A stretch of 64,000 nucleotides of DNA from Metarhizobium sp964253915. Its GTDB lineage: Bacteria; Pseudomonadota; Alphaproteobacteria; Rhizobiales; Rhizobiaceae. Below the pieces are notes generated by a model, which ran no database searches, was not told the DNA's origin, and saw nothing but the letters and a program-made list of their open reading frames with translations. Below, one piece after another: positions 36,669 to 44,569 of this stretch (positions are counted from its first letter, which is position 1; each line of letters starts with the position of its first letter). The position numbers were made by a program, and so were the translations under genes. The DNA lies in contig NZ_CAXUSG020000005.1 of NCBI RefSeq assembly GCF_964253915.1, positions 1 through 64,000 on the forward strand, in the 5' to 3' direction.

Positions 36669-36853
36669 CGTGCTATTCCTGACGCAAAACATATGCCGAC
36701 AAAATATGTCGTGAAGTTTAAGGAAGTTTTGAAGCGTAGAGGAATTCCGGAAAGCAGCTGAAACAATCGAAAATCGCCGTTCCACATAACAACTAAGCAT
36801 CCGTAAACGATTTTGTACACATGCGTCGCGGAGCGGTTTCGAAACATCACGAA

Positions 36854-38143
36854 TTATTGATCGCGTCGGCCCGTCCGGAAGGTATAACCGGTTTCGACGG
36901 TGTTTTTCCCGAATTTTTCGCGAAGCTTGTCGACCGCCGCTTCGGCGGCAGCGCGACGGGAGGCGTGGGCATCCACGAGGTCGGGCGGGTCGGCCCGGCC
37001 GGGGTCGGTGAGATCCGTGACGCCGATGCCGAGAAGACGAAATTTCGTTCCATCTGTCTCTTTCTCCAGCATCGCCAGGCCGGTGCGGAAAATGCGGTCG
37101 GCAAGCTGCGTCGGGTCTTCCAGCCGCTTGTTGCGGGTGCGGATCTTGAAATCCGCGGTCTTGAGTTTGAGCACGACGGTGTTGCCGGCAATGGCGCTCT
37201 TTTTCAGCCGCCAGGCCACCTTTTCGGAAAGACTGCGCAGGAGAGGCACGAGGTCGTCGAAGCGGGCGATGTCGTCGAAGAACGTCGTCTCTGCCGAGAC
37301 GCTCTTGGCGGCGTCGTTGAGGTGCACTTCGCGATCATCGATGCCCCGCGACAGGCGATACAGGCGCTGACCCATGGTGCCGTAGCGGCGCATCAGTTCG
37401 GCTTCCTCCATCGTCTGCAACTGTCCTATGGTGCGGATACCGTCGCGTTCCAGCGTTGCCGCAAAAGCCTTGCCGACGCCCCAGATCGTCGTGACCGGGC
37501 GCGGAGCCAGGAAATCGAGCGCTTCCCGCTGACCGATGACCGAGAAACCACGCGGCTTCTGCAGGTCAGAGGCGACCTTGGCGAGAAACTTGCAGTAGGA
37601 AAGACCGATGGAGATGGTGATGCCGAGCTCGCTTTCCACGCGTTTGGCAAAGCGGGCGAGGGTGCGCGCCGGCTAGTCGTGATGCAGCCTTTGCGTTCCG
37701 TCGAGTTCGAGAAATGCTTCGTCGATCGACAGCGGTTGCACCAGCGGCGTCAGATCCTGCATCATCGTCCGCATCTGCCGGCCGACTTTTACGTATTTTT
37801 CCATGTCGGGGCGGATGACCACGGCATCCGGACAGGCTTCGAGCGCCTTGAACATCGGCATCGCCGAGCGTACGCCGTGGATACGGGCGATGTAGCAAGC
37901 AGTGGAGACGACGCCGCGCTTGCCGCCACCGATGATGATCGGCTTGTCGAGAAGGTCGGGATTGTCGCGTTTTTCGATCGCCGCATAAAAGGCGTCGCAA
38001 TCGATATGGGCGAGCGTCAGATCGTAGAGTTCGTCATGATAGACCAGCCGCGGACTGCCGCAGGCGCGACAACGACGGGCGGATGCCTGTTCGGACAGGC
38101 AGTCGCGGCAGAATCCGGTTTGGGACTTGGGCTCGGCGCTCAT
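36854..38143 (-). pseudogene. dinB: DNA polymerase IV gene interrupted by an in-frame amber codon
   Basis: A complete Y-family polymerase reading frame of 430 codons except for a TAG at codon 157 (37673-37675). The first part (codons 1-156) holds a zinc-ribbon-like extension (C12-x2-C15 and C25-x2-C28), typical of rhizobial DinB, then catalytic D48 and D50 in HIDCDAFYA and the SIDEAFLEL pair (D141, E142). Reading continues in the same frame after TAG with PARTLARFAKRVESELGITI, then the thumb and little-finger domains. The truncated product would lack DNA-binding parts and be inactive. One base change (CAG or TCG to TAG) would explain it. A sequencing error is possible, as is readthrough. Confidence 0.88.
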
Positions 38144-38275
38144 GTTCGGAACAAAGGTTGAACAAATCGACGCTACGCCAGGACGGGCGAATCCTCAAGG
38201 CCCGGCTTTATTCGGCCGGCTTTTTCCCGGGGAAAGGCATCGGGCCGGTGCCTCGTGTTGCTTGCGCAGCCGCTC

Positions 38276-38941
38276 TCAACCAGCTTGTGGACGAATGTCG
38301 GTGCAGACATGTGCCTGCAACAGACCGAAGGCCTCGGGCCATCCGGCCACGGTGCGAATACCGGCGCAGGGCTGCGGGGCGAGGGCGCGGAAATCGGCGT
38401 TGGCGATCATCGTCAGCAGCAGGCACTCCGGCACATGCTCGCGGACGGACAACAGATTGCGTTCGATATCGTCGATGAAGGCGACCGGCAGCGGGCGGGC
38501 GCGGTGCAGGGCTGTGACGACAAGGCCTTTCGGCCCCTCCGTCGCCACCATGGGAAAATGCAGATCGAACCGGTCAAGCAGGCTGCGTCGGACAATCCGG
38601 TGACGTGGCGACATGGCGGTCAGGAAAACGATATCGGCATCGTCCGCCAACCGATGCAGCGTCTCGACCGCCTGTTCCGCCGGCATCTGCCACTTGTCCT
38701 GGGCGGCAAAGAAGGCATCGAGGAAGCCGGAGACAATGGCGGCCTCCGGAAATGAGCCGTCCAGCGTCGAAACGATATTGCCGTGCAGGTGGAATGAACG
38801 CGGCAGAAGCTCGTGATCCTGGCTGCGCAGGAAGGCGGCAAACGGTGAAATGAACTCCAGCACCACCTCGTCGATGTCGCAGACGATCAGCGGCCTGTCA
38901 GTCAGCTGGATGTGGCTGAGATCGCAATCCAACGCTGCCAT
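38276..38941 (-). CDS. HAD-like hydrolase of unknown substrate (221 aa)
   Basis: The haloacid dehalogenase motifs are recognisable in order: motif I D22-I-D24 in LIVCDIDEVVLEF, motif II threonine in VFLTAMSPRH, motif III lysine in TEGPKGLVV, and motif IV in VAFIDDIERNLLSV. A helical cap lies between I and II. The protein is likely a phosphatase acting on a small molecule; I cannot name the substrate. Its ATG overlaps the stop of the DUF3572 gene by one base (TGATG), so the two are translationally coupled. Confidence 0.8.
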   Translation of the reverse strand: MAALDCDLSHIQLTDRPLIVCDIDEVVLEFISPFAAFLRSQDHELLPRSFHLHGNIVSTLDGSFPEAAIVSGFLDAFFAAQDKWQMPAEQAVETLHRLADDADIVFLTAMSPRHRIVRRSLLDRFDLHFPMVATEGPKGLVVTALHRARPLPVAFIDDIERNLLSVREHVPECLLLTMIANADFRALAPQPCAGIRTVAGWPEAFGLLQAHVCTDIRPQAG

Positions 38942-39249
38942 CAGTATTCTCCGGAGTCCAGCCCCGGCTTCGAGAGCTTGTGCCAGGCGGCCATGACGGT
39001 TTCGGGAGCCGTGTCCGTCGCAGCGCAGAAGGCCATCAGGGTGGGTTCGTGTCCCATGATGAAATCGATCAGCCCGGCGAGAAAGCCGGTGTCGTTCATG
39101 GCATGGCGCAATTCGCCGGGTGCAACGCCCGTCAGGGCCAAGAAACGCGACAGCATGTCCGGTTCGTTTGCCAGCCAGGACAAGACGGCGATCGCCGTTT
39201 CCTGCGGATCAGCGGCTTTCGCCGCGCCTATTTTCGAACTGTTATGCAT
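38941..39249 (-). CDS. DUF3572 family protein
   Basis: A helical protein of 102 residues with the family pattern AIAVLSWLANEPDMLSRFLA, TGVAPGELR and a C-terminal AWHKLSKPGL. DUF3572 is an alphaproteobacterial family without known function and is usually found divergent from divK, as here. Its start faces divK across a 127-base shared promoter region. It is coupled to the HAD-like gene downstream. Confidence 0.85.
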   Translation of the reverse strand: MHNSSKIGAAKAADPQETAIAVLSWLANEPDMLSRFLALTGVAPGELRHAMNDTGFLAGLIDFIMGHEPTLMAFCAATDTAPETVMAAWHKLSKPGLDSGEY

Positions 39250-39376
39250 TTTGACGATCGGTTACCTTTTTCTCAACCAAATCCACCTAATCTGCCGGGC
39301 GAGATTGTAGAATGAATCCGCCGGACACCTATATAGATGATGTGCCGGCCGGAAAAGGATTCAAGGACAAGCCGTA

Positions 39377-39748
39377 ATGCCAAAACAGGTCATGATCGTA
39401 GAAGACAATGAGCTCAATATGAAGCTCTTTCGGGATCTGATCGAGGCCTCCGGCTATACGACCATTCAGACCCGAAACGGAATGGAAGCCCTGGACCTTG
39501 CGCGCAAGCACCGCCCGGATCTCATTCTCATGGATATCCAGCTTCCGGAAGTCTCTGGCCTGGAAGTCACCAAGTGGCTGAAGGAAGACGACGACCTGCA
39601 CGTCATTCCGGTGATCGCCGTCACGGCCTTCGCCATGAAGGGTGACGAGGAGCGGATCAGGCAGGGTGGATGCGAAGCCTATGTTTCCAAGCCGATTTCC
39701 GTGCCGAAATTCATCGAAACGATCAAGACCTATCTCGGCGATGCCTAA
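39377..39748 (+). CDS. divK: Cell-cycle response regulator DivK
   Basis: A single-domain response regulator (123 residues) of the alphaproteobacterial cell-cycle network. It is phosphorylated by DivJ and dephosphorylated by PleC, and controls DivL-CckA and so CtrA activity. The acidic pair E9-D10, phospho-acceptor D53 (LILMDIQLPEVSGLEV), the Thr/Ala switch (VIAVTAFAM) and K in YVSKPISV are all present. It has no output domain. The order divK-pleD with a 19-base spacing is as in Caulobacter and rhizobia. Confidence 0.96.
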   Translation: MPKQVMIVEDNELNMKLFRDLIEASGYTTIQTRNGMEALDLARKHRPDLILMDIQLPEVSGLEVTKWLKEDDDLHVIPVIAVTAFAMKGDEERIRQGGCEAYVSKPISVPKFIETIKTYLGDA

Positions 39749-39766
39749 GGGAGCGGGAACGACACG

Positions 39767-41134
39767 ATGACTGCACGTATCCTGGTGGTGGACGACATTC
39801 CTGCCAACGTCAAACTGCTCGAAGCGCGTCTTCTCGCCGAATATTTCGATGTGTTGACCGCTGCAGACGGCAAGTCGGCGCTGGAGATCTGCGATCGCAC
39901 CCAGGTGGACCTCATCCTTCTCGACATCATGATGCCGGGCATGGACGGTTTCGAGGTCTGCGAGCGCATCAAGGCCAACCCTCGCACCACGCATATTCCG
40001 GTCGTCATGGTGACGGCGCTGGACCAGCCCTCCGACCGGGTGAGGGGCCTGAAAGCCGGGGCTGACGATTTTCTCACCAAGCCCGTCAACGACCTGCAGC
40101 TCATTTCGCGCGTCAAGAGCCTGCTGCGCCTCAAGACCCTCAGCGACGAATTGCGTTTCCGCGCCGAGACCGCACACAATATCGGGCTCGAGGAAATGCT
40201 GAAGACAGACGGCAGGAGCGAAGAGGCGGCCCAGGTGCTGCTGGTCGACGGCCGCGGCAGCTCGCAGGAGCGTATCATCAGGGCGTTGAAGCCGATCGCC
40301 GATGTCATGGCGATGTCGGATCCGCAAGCGGCGCTGTTCGAGGCGGCGGAAAACCCGTTCGAACTCGTCATCGTCAATTCGAATTTCGACGACTACGATC
40401 CGCTGCGTCTGTGCTCGCAGCTGCGATCGCTGGAACGGACGCGCTTCATTCCGATCTTGCTGATCACCGAACAGGGTGCCGACAGCATGATCGTGCGGGC
40501 GCTCGATCTCGGCGTCAACGACTACATCGTCCGGCCGCTCGATCCGAACGAACTCGTCGCCCGCTGCCTCACCCAGATCCGCCGCAAGCGTTTCAACGAC
40601 CGCCTGCGCACGAGCGTCAAGCAGACCATCGAACTGGCGGTGACCGACGGCCTGACTGGGCTGAACAACAGGCGTTACCTCGATAATCATCTGAAGCTGT
40701 TGTTCAGCCGGGCCATTGCTCGCGGTCGGCCGCTGTCCGTTTGCATTACGGATATTGATCGCTTCAAGAGCGTCAACGACACCTACGGCCACGATGCCGG
40801 CGATGAGGTGCTGAAGGAATTTGCCCAGCGCATACGCGGAACGGTGCGCGGTGCCGATCTCGCCTGCCGCTATGGCGGCGAGGAGTTCGTTCTGGTGATG
40901 CCGGATACACCGCCGGAAATGGCAGCGGCCGTGGCCGAGCGGTTGCGTGGCCGTATCGAAGGCGAGCCCTTCCGCCTGCCGGGTGGCGATCTGCTGAAAC
41001 TCACCGCCTCGATGGGCATATCGTCGACCACCGGCGGCATGGAAGCCCCGGAACAATTGCTCAAGCAGGCCGACCGGGCTCTCTACGAGGCAAAGAACGG
41101 CGGACGCAACCGCGTCGTGGCGGCAGCGGCCTGA
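39767..41134 (+). CDS. pleD: Diguanylate cyclase PleD
   Basis: A response regulator (455 residues) that makes cyclic di-GMP when phosphorylated and helps polar development. REC1 (1-120) has phospho-acceptor D53 in LILLDIMMPGMDGFEV. REC2 (about 150-285) lacks a clear phospho-acceptor and serves as a dimerisation adaptor. The GGEEF domain (about 290-455) has DGLTGLNNRRYLDNHLK and the active site CRYGGEEFVLVMP. The inhibitory RxxD site is present (RGAD), five residues ahead of the active site, so product inhibition is expected. It is co-transcribed with divK. Confidence 0.96.
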   Translation: MTARILVVDDIPANVKLLEARLLAEYFDVLTAADGKSALEICDRTQVDLILLDIMMPGMDGFEVCERIKANPRTTHIPVVMVTALDQPSDRVRGLKAGADDFLTKPVNDLQLISRVKSLLRLKTLSDELRFRAETAHNIGLEEMLKTDGRSEEAAQVLLVDGRGSSQERIIRALKPIADVMAMSDPQAALFEAAENPFELVIVNSNFDDYDPLRLCSQLRSLERTRFIPILLITEQGADSMIVRALDLGVNDYIVRPLDPNELVARCLTQIRRKRFNDRLRTSVKQTIELAVTDGLTGLNNRRYLDNHLKLLFSRAIARGRPLSVCITDIDRFKSVNDTYGHDAGDEVLKEFAQRIRGTVRGADLACRYGGEEFVLVMPDTPPEMAAAVAERLRGRIEGEPFRLPGGDLLKLTASMGISSTTGGMEAPEQLLKQADRALYEAKNGGRNRVVAAAA

Positions 41135-41640
41135 GCGAATCAATTACCGTCGTTACGACAGTATTTTGAAGAACAGCCGGGTTGGCTGGAGCATTGGTGC
41201 GTCTGTGGATAACCTTCCCGAAGGAACGCAACCCGCTTTGCTACAAGGTCGCGCAGACGGTGCCGGTTTTTGCCAACTATTAATCGATTGTATAGTGCGT
41301 GAAGATTCTCACAATTGTGACCGTGAAAATTTCACGCCTACAACACAATTGAAGCGAAATGGCGCAAGCACGTCACCCTCGACATCTGTCCGGACTTTCA
41401 CTGTGACAATTAAGCTTTGATTCGATTGGGTATTTAAAAACTTAATGAAATATTGTTTTTCAAGGTTTCAAAATGTACGTGCGGCGAGTGAATCAATATT
41501 GATAGTATTTTGTTTGTTTTAATTGGAAAATAAATCGCTCTCCTTGCCATTATCCGTCGTTTTTAACCATAAAGGGACAAGGGTTTGCGCAGGCATTAAG
41601 AATTTGTTGATTTTCTTTTCAATTTGGGCAAATTATGCGT
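41135..41640. other. A+T-rich intergenic region
   Basis: About 500 bases after pleD, strikingly A+T-rich for this genome from about 41280 on. It contains no reading frame with a credible ribosome site or family. Its right end carries a plausible promoter for the small RNA: TTGATT at 41607-41612 and AATTAT at 41631-41636. A TTTAACCAT element near 41559 resembles a CtrA half-site, but this is weak. Confidence 0.45.
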
Positions 41641-41822
41641 CATACAAAGAGACAACGCTCCTCGCAAAGAGGGCAGTCTTACCCCATGATGCTCAGGTCC
41701 GCCGCATCTCCTGGGTCGTGGGGTTGGCCGGTTGATATGCTATACGCGGTTCCTCGTGCCGCTGCGTATCAGCCGGCCCCCTTTTCAAACGCCGCTTCCT
41801 TCGGGAGGCGGCGTTTTTTATT
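41641..41822 (+). ncRNA. Structured small RNA between pleD and rpmG
   Basis: Three successive hairpins without a coding frame. The first: CCCCATGA (41682-41689) and CTCAGG (41692-41697) pair with CCTGGG (41710-41715) and TCGTGGGG (41716-41723). The second: GGCCGGTTGATATGC (41726-41740) pairs over all 15 positions, two of them G-U, with GCGTATCAGCCGGCC (41764-41778). The third is a terminator with a UUCG loop (41788-41822). G-U pairs argue for RNA, not DNA, pairing. Rhizobial alpha-r small RNA families exist, and I recall one (alpha-r9/Smr9C) near pleD and rpmG, but I cannot verify that identity. The 5' end is estimated from a weak promoter. Confidence 0.7.
41788..41822 (+). terminator. Terminator of the small RNA
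   Basis: AACGCCGCTTCC and GGAGGCGGCGTT pair over 12 bases (one G-U) around a TTCG tetraloop, followed by TTTTTTA. It is a textbook rho-independent terminator on the plus strand. Confidence 0.92.
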
Positions 41823-41870
41823 TCCCGCAAGCCATTTTCACAAAGAAAGATGAAGCCGGCGCAAGGCAAC

Positions 41871-41907
41871 AAAAAAGCGCGACACCCGAAGGCTCGCGCT
41901 TTTTTTA
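41871..41907 (-). terminator. Terminator of rpmG
   Basis: AAAAAAGCGCGA and TCGCGCTTTTTT form a 12-bp stem with an 11-base loop. On the minus strand it follows the rpmG stop by about 20 bases and ends in T; it could also stop plus-strand transcripts that pass the small RNA terminator. Confidence 0.9.
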
Positions 41908-41926
41908 TAGTCCTGAAACCGAGATC

Positions 41927-42094
41927 TTACTTGATCTTGGTTTCCTTGAATTCGACGTGCTTCTTGGCAACCGGGTCGTACTTGGTCTTCGTCATCTTAT
42001 CCGTCATCGTACGGCTGTTCTTCGTCGTGACGTAGAAGAACCCGGTGTCAGCGGTCGACAGCAGCTTGATCTTGATAGTTGTAGCTTTCGCCAT
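41927..42094 (-). CDS. rpmG: 50S ribosomal protein L33
   Basis: A 55-residue protein: MAKATTIKIKLLSTADTGFF followed by YVTTKNSRTMTDKMTKTKYD and PVAKKHVEFKETKIK. This is the L33 of the zinc-free type (no CxxC pairs), which stays active under zinc limitation. The start at 42094 has AGGCAGGA upstream, and a strong terminator follows. It is a single-gene unit downstream of the divergent MFS gene's end. Confidence 0.97.
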   Translation of the reverse strand: MAKATTIKIKLLSTADTGFFYVTTKNSRTMTDKMTKTKYDPVAKKHVEFKETKIK

Positions 42095-42190
42095 GGTCGT
42101 GGTCCTGCCTTTAATAAAAACGAAGCCGTGGACGGCCGGAAAGGGTCCACGGCTATTTCTGGCGCGAAACTACAAATCGCGCGTGAAAAG

Positions 42191-43375
42191 TCAAGTCTGT
42201 TTTGGCCTGAAAAGCAGGCGAGCCACCGAAAGCAGCACGTAGAGGCCAAAGAAGGCGGTAATTGCCCATGCAAATCCGTTATTGCCGGTCATATCGATGG
42301 TGGCGCCGATGACTTGCGGACCGGCAACGGTGCCGATGGCATAACAGAAGATGAAGGCCGCATTGGCGGCCGCCAGATCCGCACCGGTGAGTCGCGAGCC
42401 GAGATGGCTGAGCCCGACCGTGTAGAGGCCGGCAACGCAGCCGCCCCAGAACAACAGCACGGCCGCCATCATCAGCCAGTTGCCCGCCAGCAGCGGCAGC
42501 GTCAACGCGCCGGCGAGGCCAACGACGGCCATGATCGAAAGCAGCGTACGCCGGTCGGCGATGCGGTCGGACAGCATGCCGAGCGGGATCTGGAAGATGA
42601 CGTTGCCGATGCCCATGATGGTCAGCAGCAGCGCCGCCTGTGTTTCCGTGAAGCCGGAACGGGTGGCATAGATCGGAAACAGCGATAGGCCGCCGGCCTC
42701 GACCGCACCGAAGACGAAAACCGCCGCCGTGGCGCTCGGAACGAGGAAGACGTAGCGGAAGAAGTGCAGCTCCGGTTTCTCGTCCAGAACCGGACTTTCG
42801 TAACGGGCAATGAAGATCGGTATGGCGGCAAGCAGGATCGCACCAGCGCCGATCAGGAACGGAAATACGCCCTCGCTGCCGACGATGGAGAAGATGAGCG
42901 GCCCGGCAGCAAAGCCGAGCGACAGCACCGTGGAATAGATGCCAAGCACCATGCCGCGGCGGGAGGGCGGGGAGGCGGCGTTGATCCAGAATTCCGAGAG
43001 CACGAAAAGGGTGGTGGTGGCGCCGTGGAAGACCACACGCAGCGGAAACCACATCCAGAAGGCTTCGGCATAATAGAAGCCAAGCGCGCTGACGGCGGCC
43101 AGCAGCACGGCCCACAGCATGGTATTGGCGACACCGAAGCGGTGGGCGAGCCAGGTGGTCACAGGCGCCGCGGCCATGGCGGCGACGCCTGCCATGGCCG
43201 AGTTGAAGCCGATCAGCGTCGAGGAAATGCCGCGCTTTTCCAGGATGATGCTGAGCAAGGGCAGGCCGAGGCCGATGGCGATGCCGACGGCGCTGATCGC
43301 CGAAATGGCGGCCACCAGCGACGGCCAATGAATTTCCTCGACGTGACCCGAAGCGCCGTTGGGCGGCTGAGACAT
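42191..43375 (-). CDS. MFS transporter
   Basis: An inner-membrane permease of the major facilitator superfamily (394 residues) with twelve predicted helices, an N-terminal cytosolic segment of about 18 residues and a central loop near 200-215. The repeat-specific motif region between helices 2 and 3 is TTWLAHRFGVANTM, and the mirrored loop reads GMLSDRIADRRTLL, a good G-x3-D-R-x-G-R-R-like motif A in the C-terminal half. The overall pattern resembles YcaD/sugar-phosphate-like MFS proteins with unknown substrate. It follows the NUDIX gene by 12 bases and is probably in its operon. Confidence 0.88.
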   Translation of the reverse strand: MSQPPNGASGHVEEIHWPSLVAAISAISAVGIAIGLGLPLLSIILEKRGISSTLIGFNSAMAGVAAMAAAPVTTWLAHRFGVANTMLWAVLLAAVSALGFYYAEAFWMWFPLRVVFHGATTTLFVLSEFWINAASPPSRRGMVLGIYSTVLSLGFAAGPLIFSIVGSEGVFPFLIGAGAILLAAIPIFIARYESPVLDEKPELHFFRYVFLVPSATAAVFVFGAVEAGGLSLFPIYATRSGFTETQAALLLTIMGIGNVIFQIPLGMLSDRIADRRTLLSIMAVVGLAGALTLPLLAGNWLMMAAVLLFWGGCVAGLYTVGLSHLGSRLTGADLAAANAAFIFCYAIGTVAGPQVIGATIDMTGNNGFAWAITAFFGLYVLLSVARLLFRPKQT

Positions 43376-43387
43376 AAAATGATCCTG

Positions 43388-44083
43388 CTACACTGTGCTG
43401 CGGAATGACTGCCCGCGACGGCTATAATAAAACGGCACTGGGCTGCCAAACGGTAAAGCCGGGTCCATGCTCATCAGTTTTTTCAAGTCTTCGAGAACGG
43501 TGCGGGTTATCAGGGGCATGGTCAGGCTGTCGACATCGCGTAGATCGAGCCAGCGCAGATCATGCAGTTCCCCTGTATCACGGATGAGATCGGGATTTAT
43601 TCCGGCTTCGTCGGCAAAGGTCGAAAAGAAGCGGGTGTCGAAACGCCGCACGTTGCCGGGTGGCGTCACCGCACGCGCGACATAACGCAACGTGTGCAGG
43701 CTGGCCCTGAGTTGGCCGCTGGCGGCATCCCCCAGCGTCAAGCCGGTTTCCTCATGCAGTTCGCGAAGGGCTGCCAGCGCGATTGCCCGGGCGCTGCGTT
43801 CCGTTCCCCGTTCGCCTGTGAGCTTGGCGAGCACCAGGGGGTGAAGGTCGGATGCAAAGGGCAGCGCATGGTCGGATGCATCCCGCCGCCCGCCGGGAAA
43901 GACGTAGGTATCCGGCATGAACACATGGCGGCTGCTGCGTTTGCCGACCAGCACGCGCGGATGGCCGGTCGTGCGGTCGATCAGGACGATCGTCGCGGCG
44001 TCGCGCGGCCGAACGGAGGGACCGGCCGGGCGCTCGGCGGAGACTTCGACGCCCCATTCGGTCTTTTCGCCCGGTCGTTTCAC
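43388..44083 (-). CDS. NUDIX hydrolase (231 aa)
   Basis: A pyrophosphohydrolase that cleaves nucleoside diphosphates linked to another moiety. The Nudix core is RAIALAALRELHEETGLTLG (the REx2EExG half) after the upstream YVFPGGRRD. The distance between GG and RE is longer than in the classical 23-residue box, as in CoA- and NUDT19-like members. The GTG start at 44083 overlaps the stop of the DUF983 gene (GTGA), a coupling signal; a longer frame to 44248 runs inside the neighbour. The substrate is unknown. Confidence 0.87.
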   Translation of the reverse strand: MKRPGEKTEWGVEVSAERPAGPSVRPRDAATIVLIDRTTGHPRVLVGKRSSRHVFMPDTYVFPGGRRDASDHALPFASDLHPLVLAKLTGERGTERSARAIALAALRELHEETGLTLGDAASGQLRASLHTLRYVARAVTPPGNVRRFDTRFFSTFADEAGINPDLIRDTGELHDLRWLDLRDVDSLTMPLITRTVLEDLKKLMSMDPALPFGSPVPFYYSRRGQSFRSTV

Positions 44084-44535
44084 TCGCGTTGTTCTCCGCT
44101 GTTGGGCTCGTCGAGCTCGTCCTTGTGCCCACCGAAGCCGTGCATACGCAGCGCCCATTGCAATCCGATGACGCCCCCCTTGATCGGCTGGATCGACAGC
44201 ATCGCCGTCAGCACCGTAATGGGTGCCCAGATCGCCAGGTGCGTCCACATCGACAGCGGCCAGACCAGATCCGTCATCATGTAGCCGCCGACCGTAACGT
44301 GGCCGATGATGAAGATGACGAGATAGGGCGGCAGGTCATCGGAGCGCTGATGGAACATTTCTTCGCCGCAAGCGGCACAATGATCGACCGGCTTTAGAAA
44401 CGCACGGAACAGTCGGCCGCTGCCGCAGGCGGGACAGCGGTTGAGGATGCCCCGGGCAATGGAGCGCCCCACGGGTCGCTCCGCCACATCCGGACCGCCG
44501 AAGCGGATCGGTTCGTTGTGCTGTTGCGTGGCCAT
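44080..44535 (-). CDS. DUF983 family zinc-ribbon membrane protein
   Basis: A protein of 151 residues with a CPACGSGRLFRAFL zinc-ribbon first half and a second CAACGEEM (four Cys in two C-x2-C pairs), followed by two membrane helices (about 70-90 and 96-116). DUF983 is an alphaproteobacterial family, often near cytochrome oxidase or rnr genes. The ATG at 44535 has AGGAAGGA upstream. It overlaps the NUDIX start by four bases and lies 34 bases after rnr, so rnr-DUF983-NUDIX-MFS looks like one transcription unit. Confidence 0.87.
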   Translation of the reverse strand: MATQQHNEPIRFGGPDVAERPVGRSIARGILNRCPACGSGRLFRAFLKPVDHCAACGEEMFHQRSDDLPPYLVIFIIGHVTVGGYMMTDLVWPLSMWTHLAIWAPITVLTAMLSIQPIKGGVIGLQWALRMHGFGGHKDELDEPNSGEQRE

Positions 44536-44569
44536 AGACGATCCTTCCTGAAAGCGTTTCTTGGCGGCC

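Noticed and set aside
41523..41735. Possible 70-residue gene between pleD and rpmG
   Set aside because: No ribosome site, and its 3' half runs through the hairpins of the small RNA; composition does not resemble a protein.
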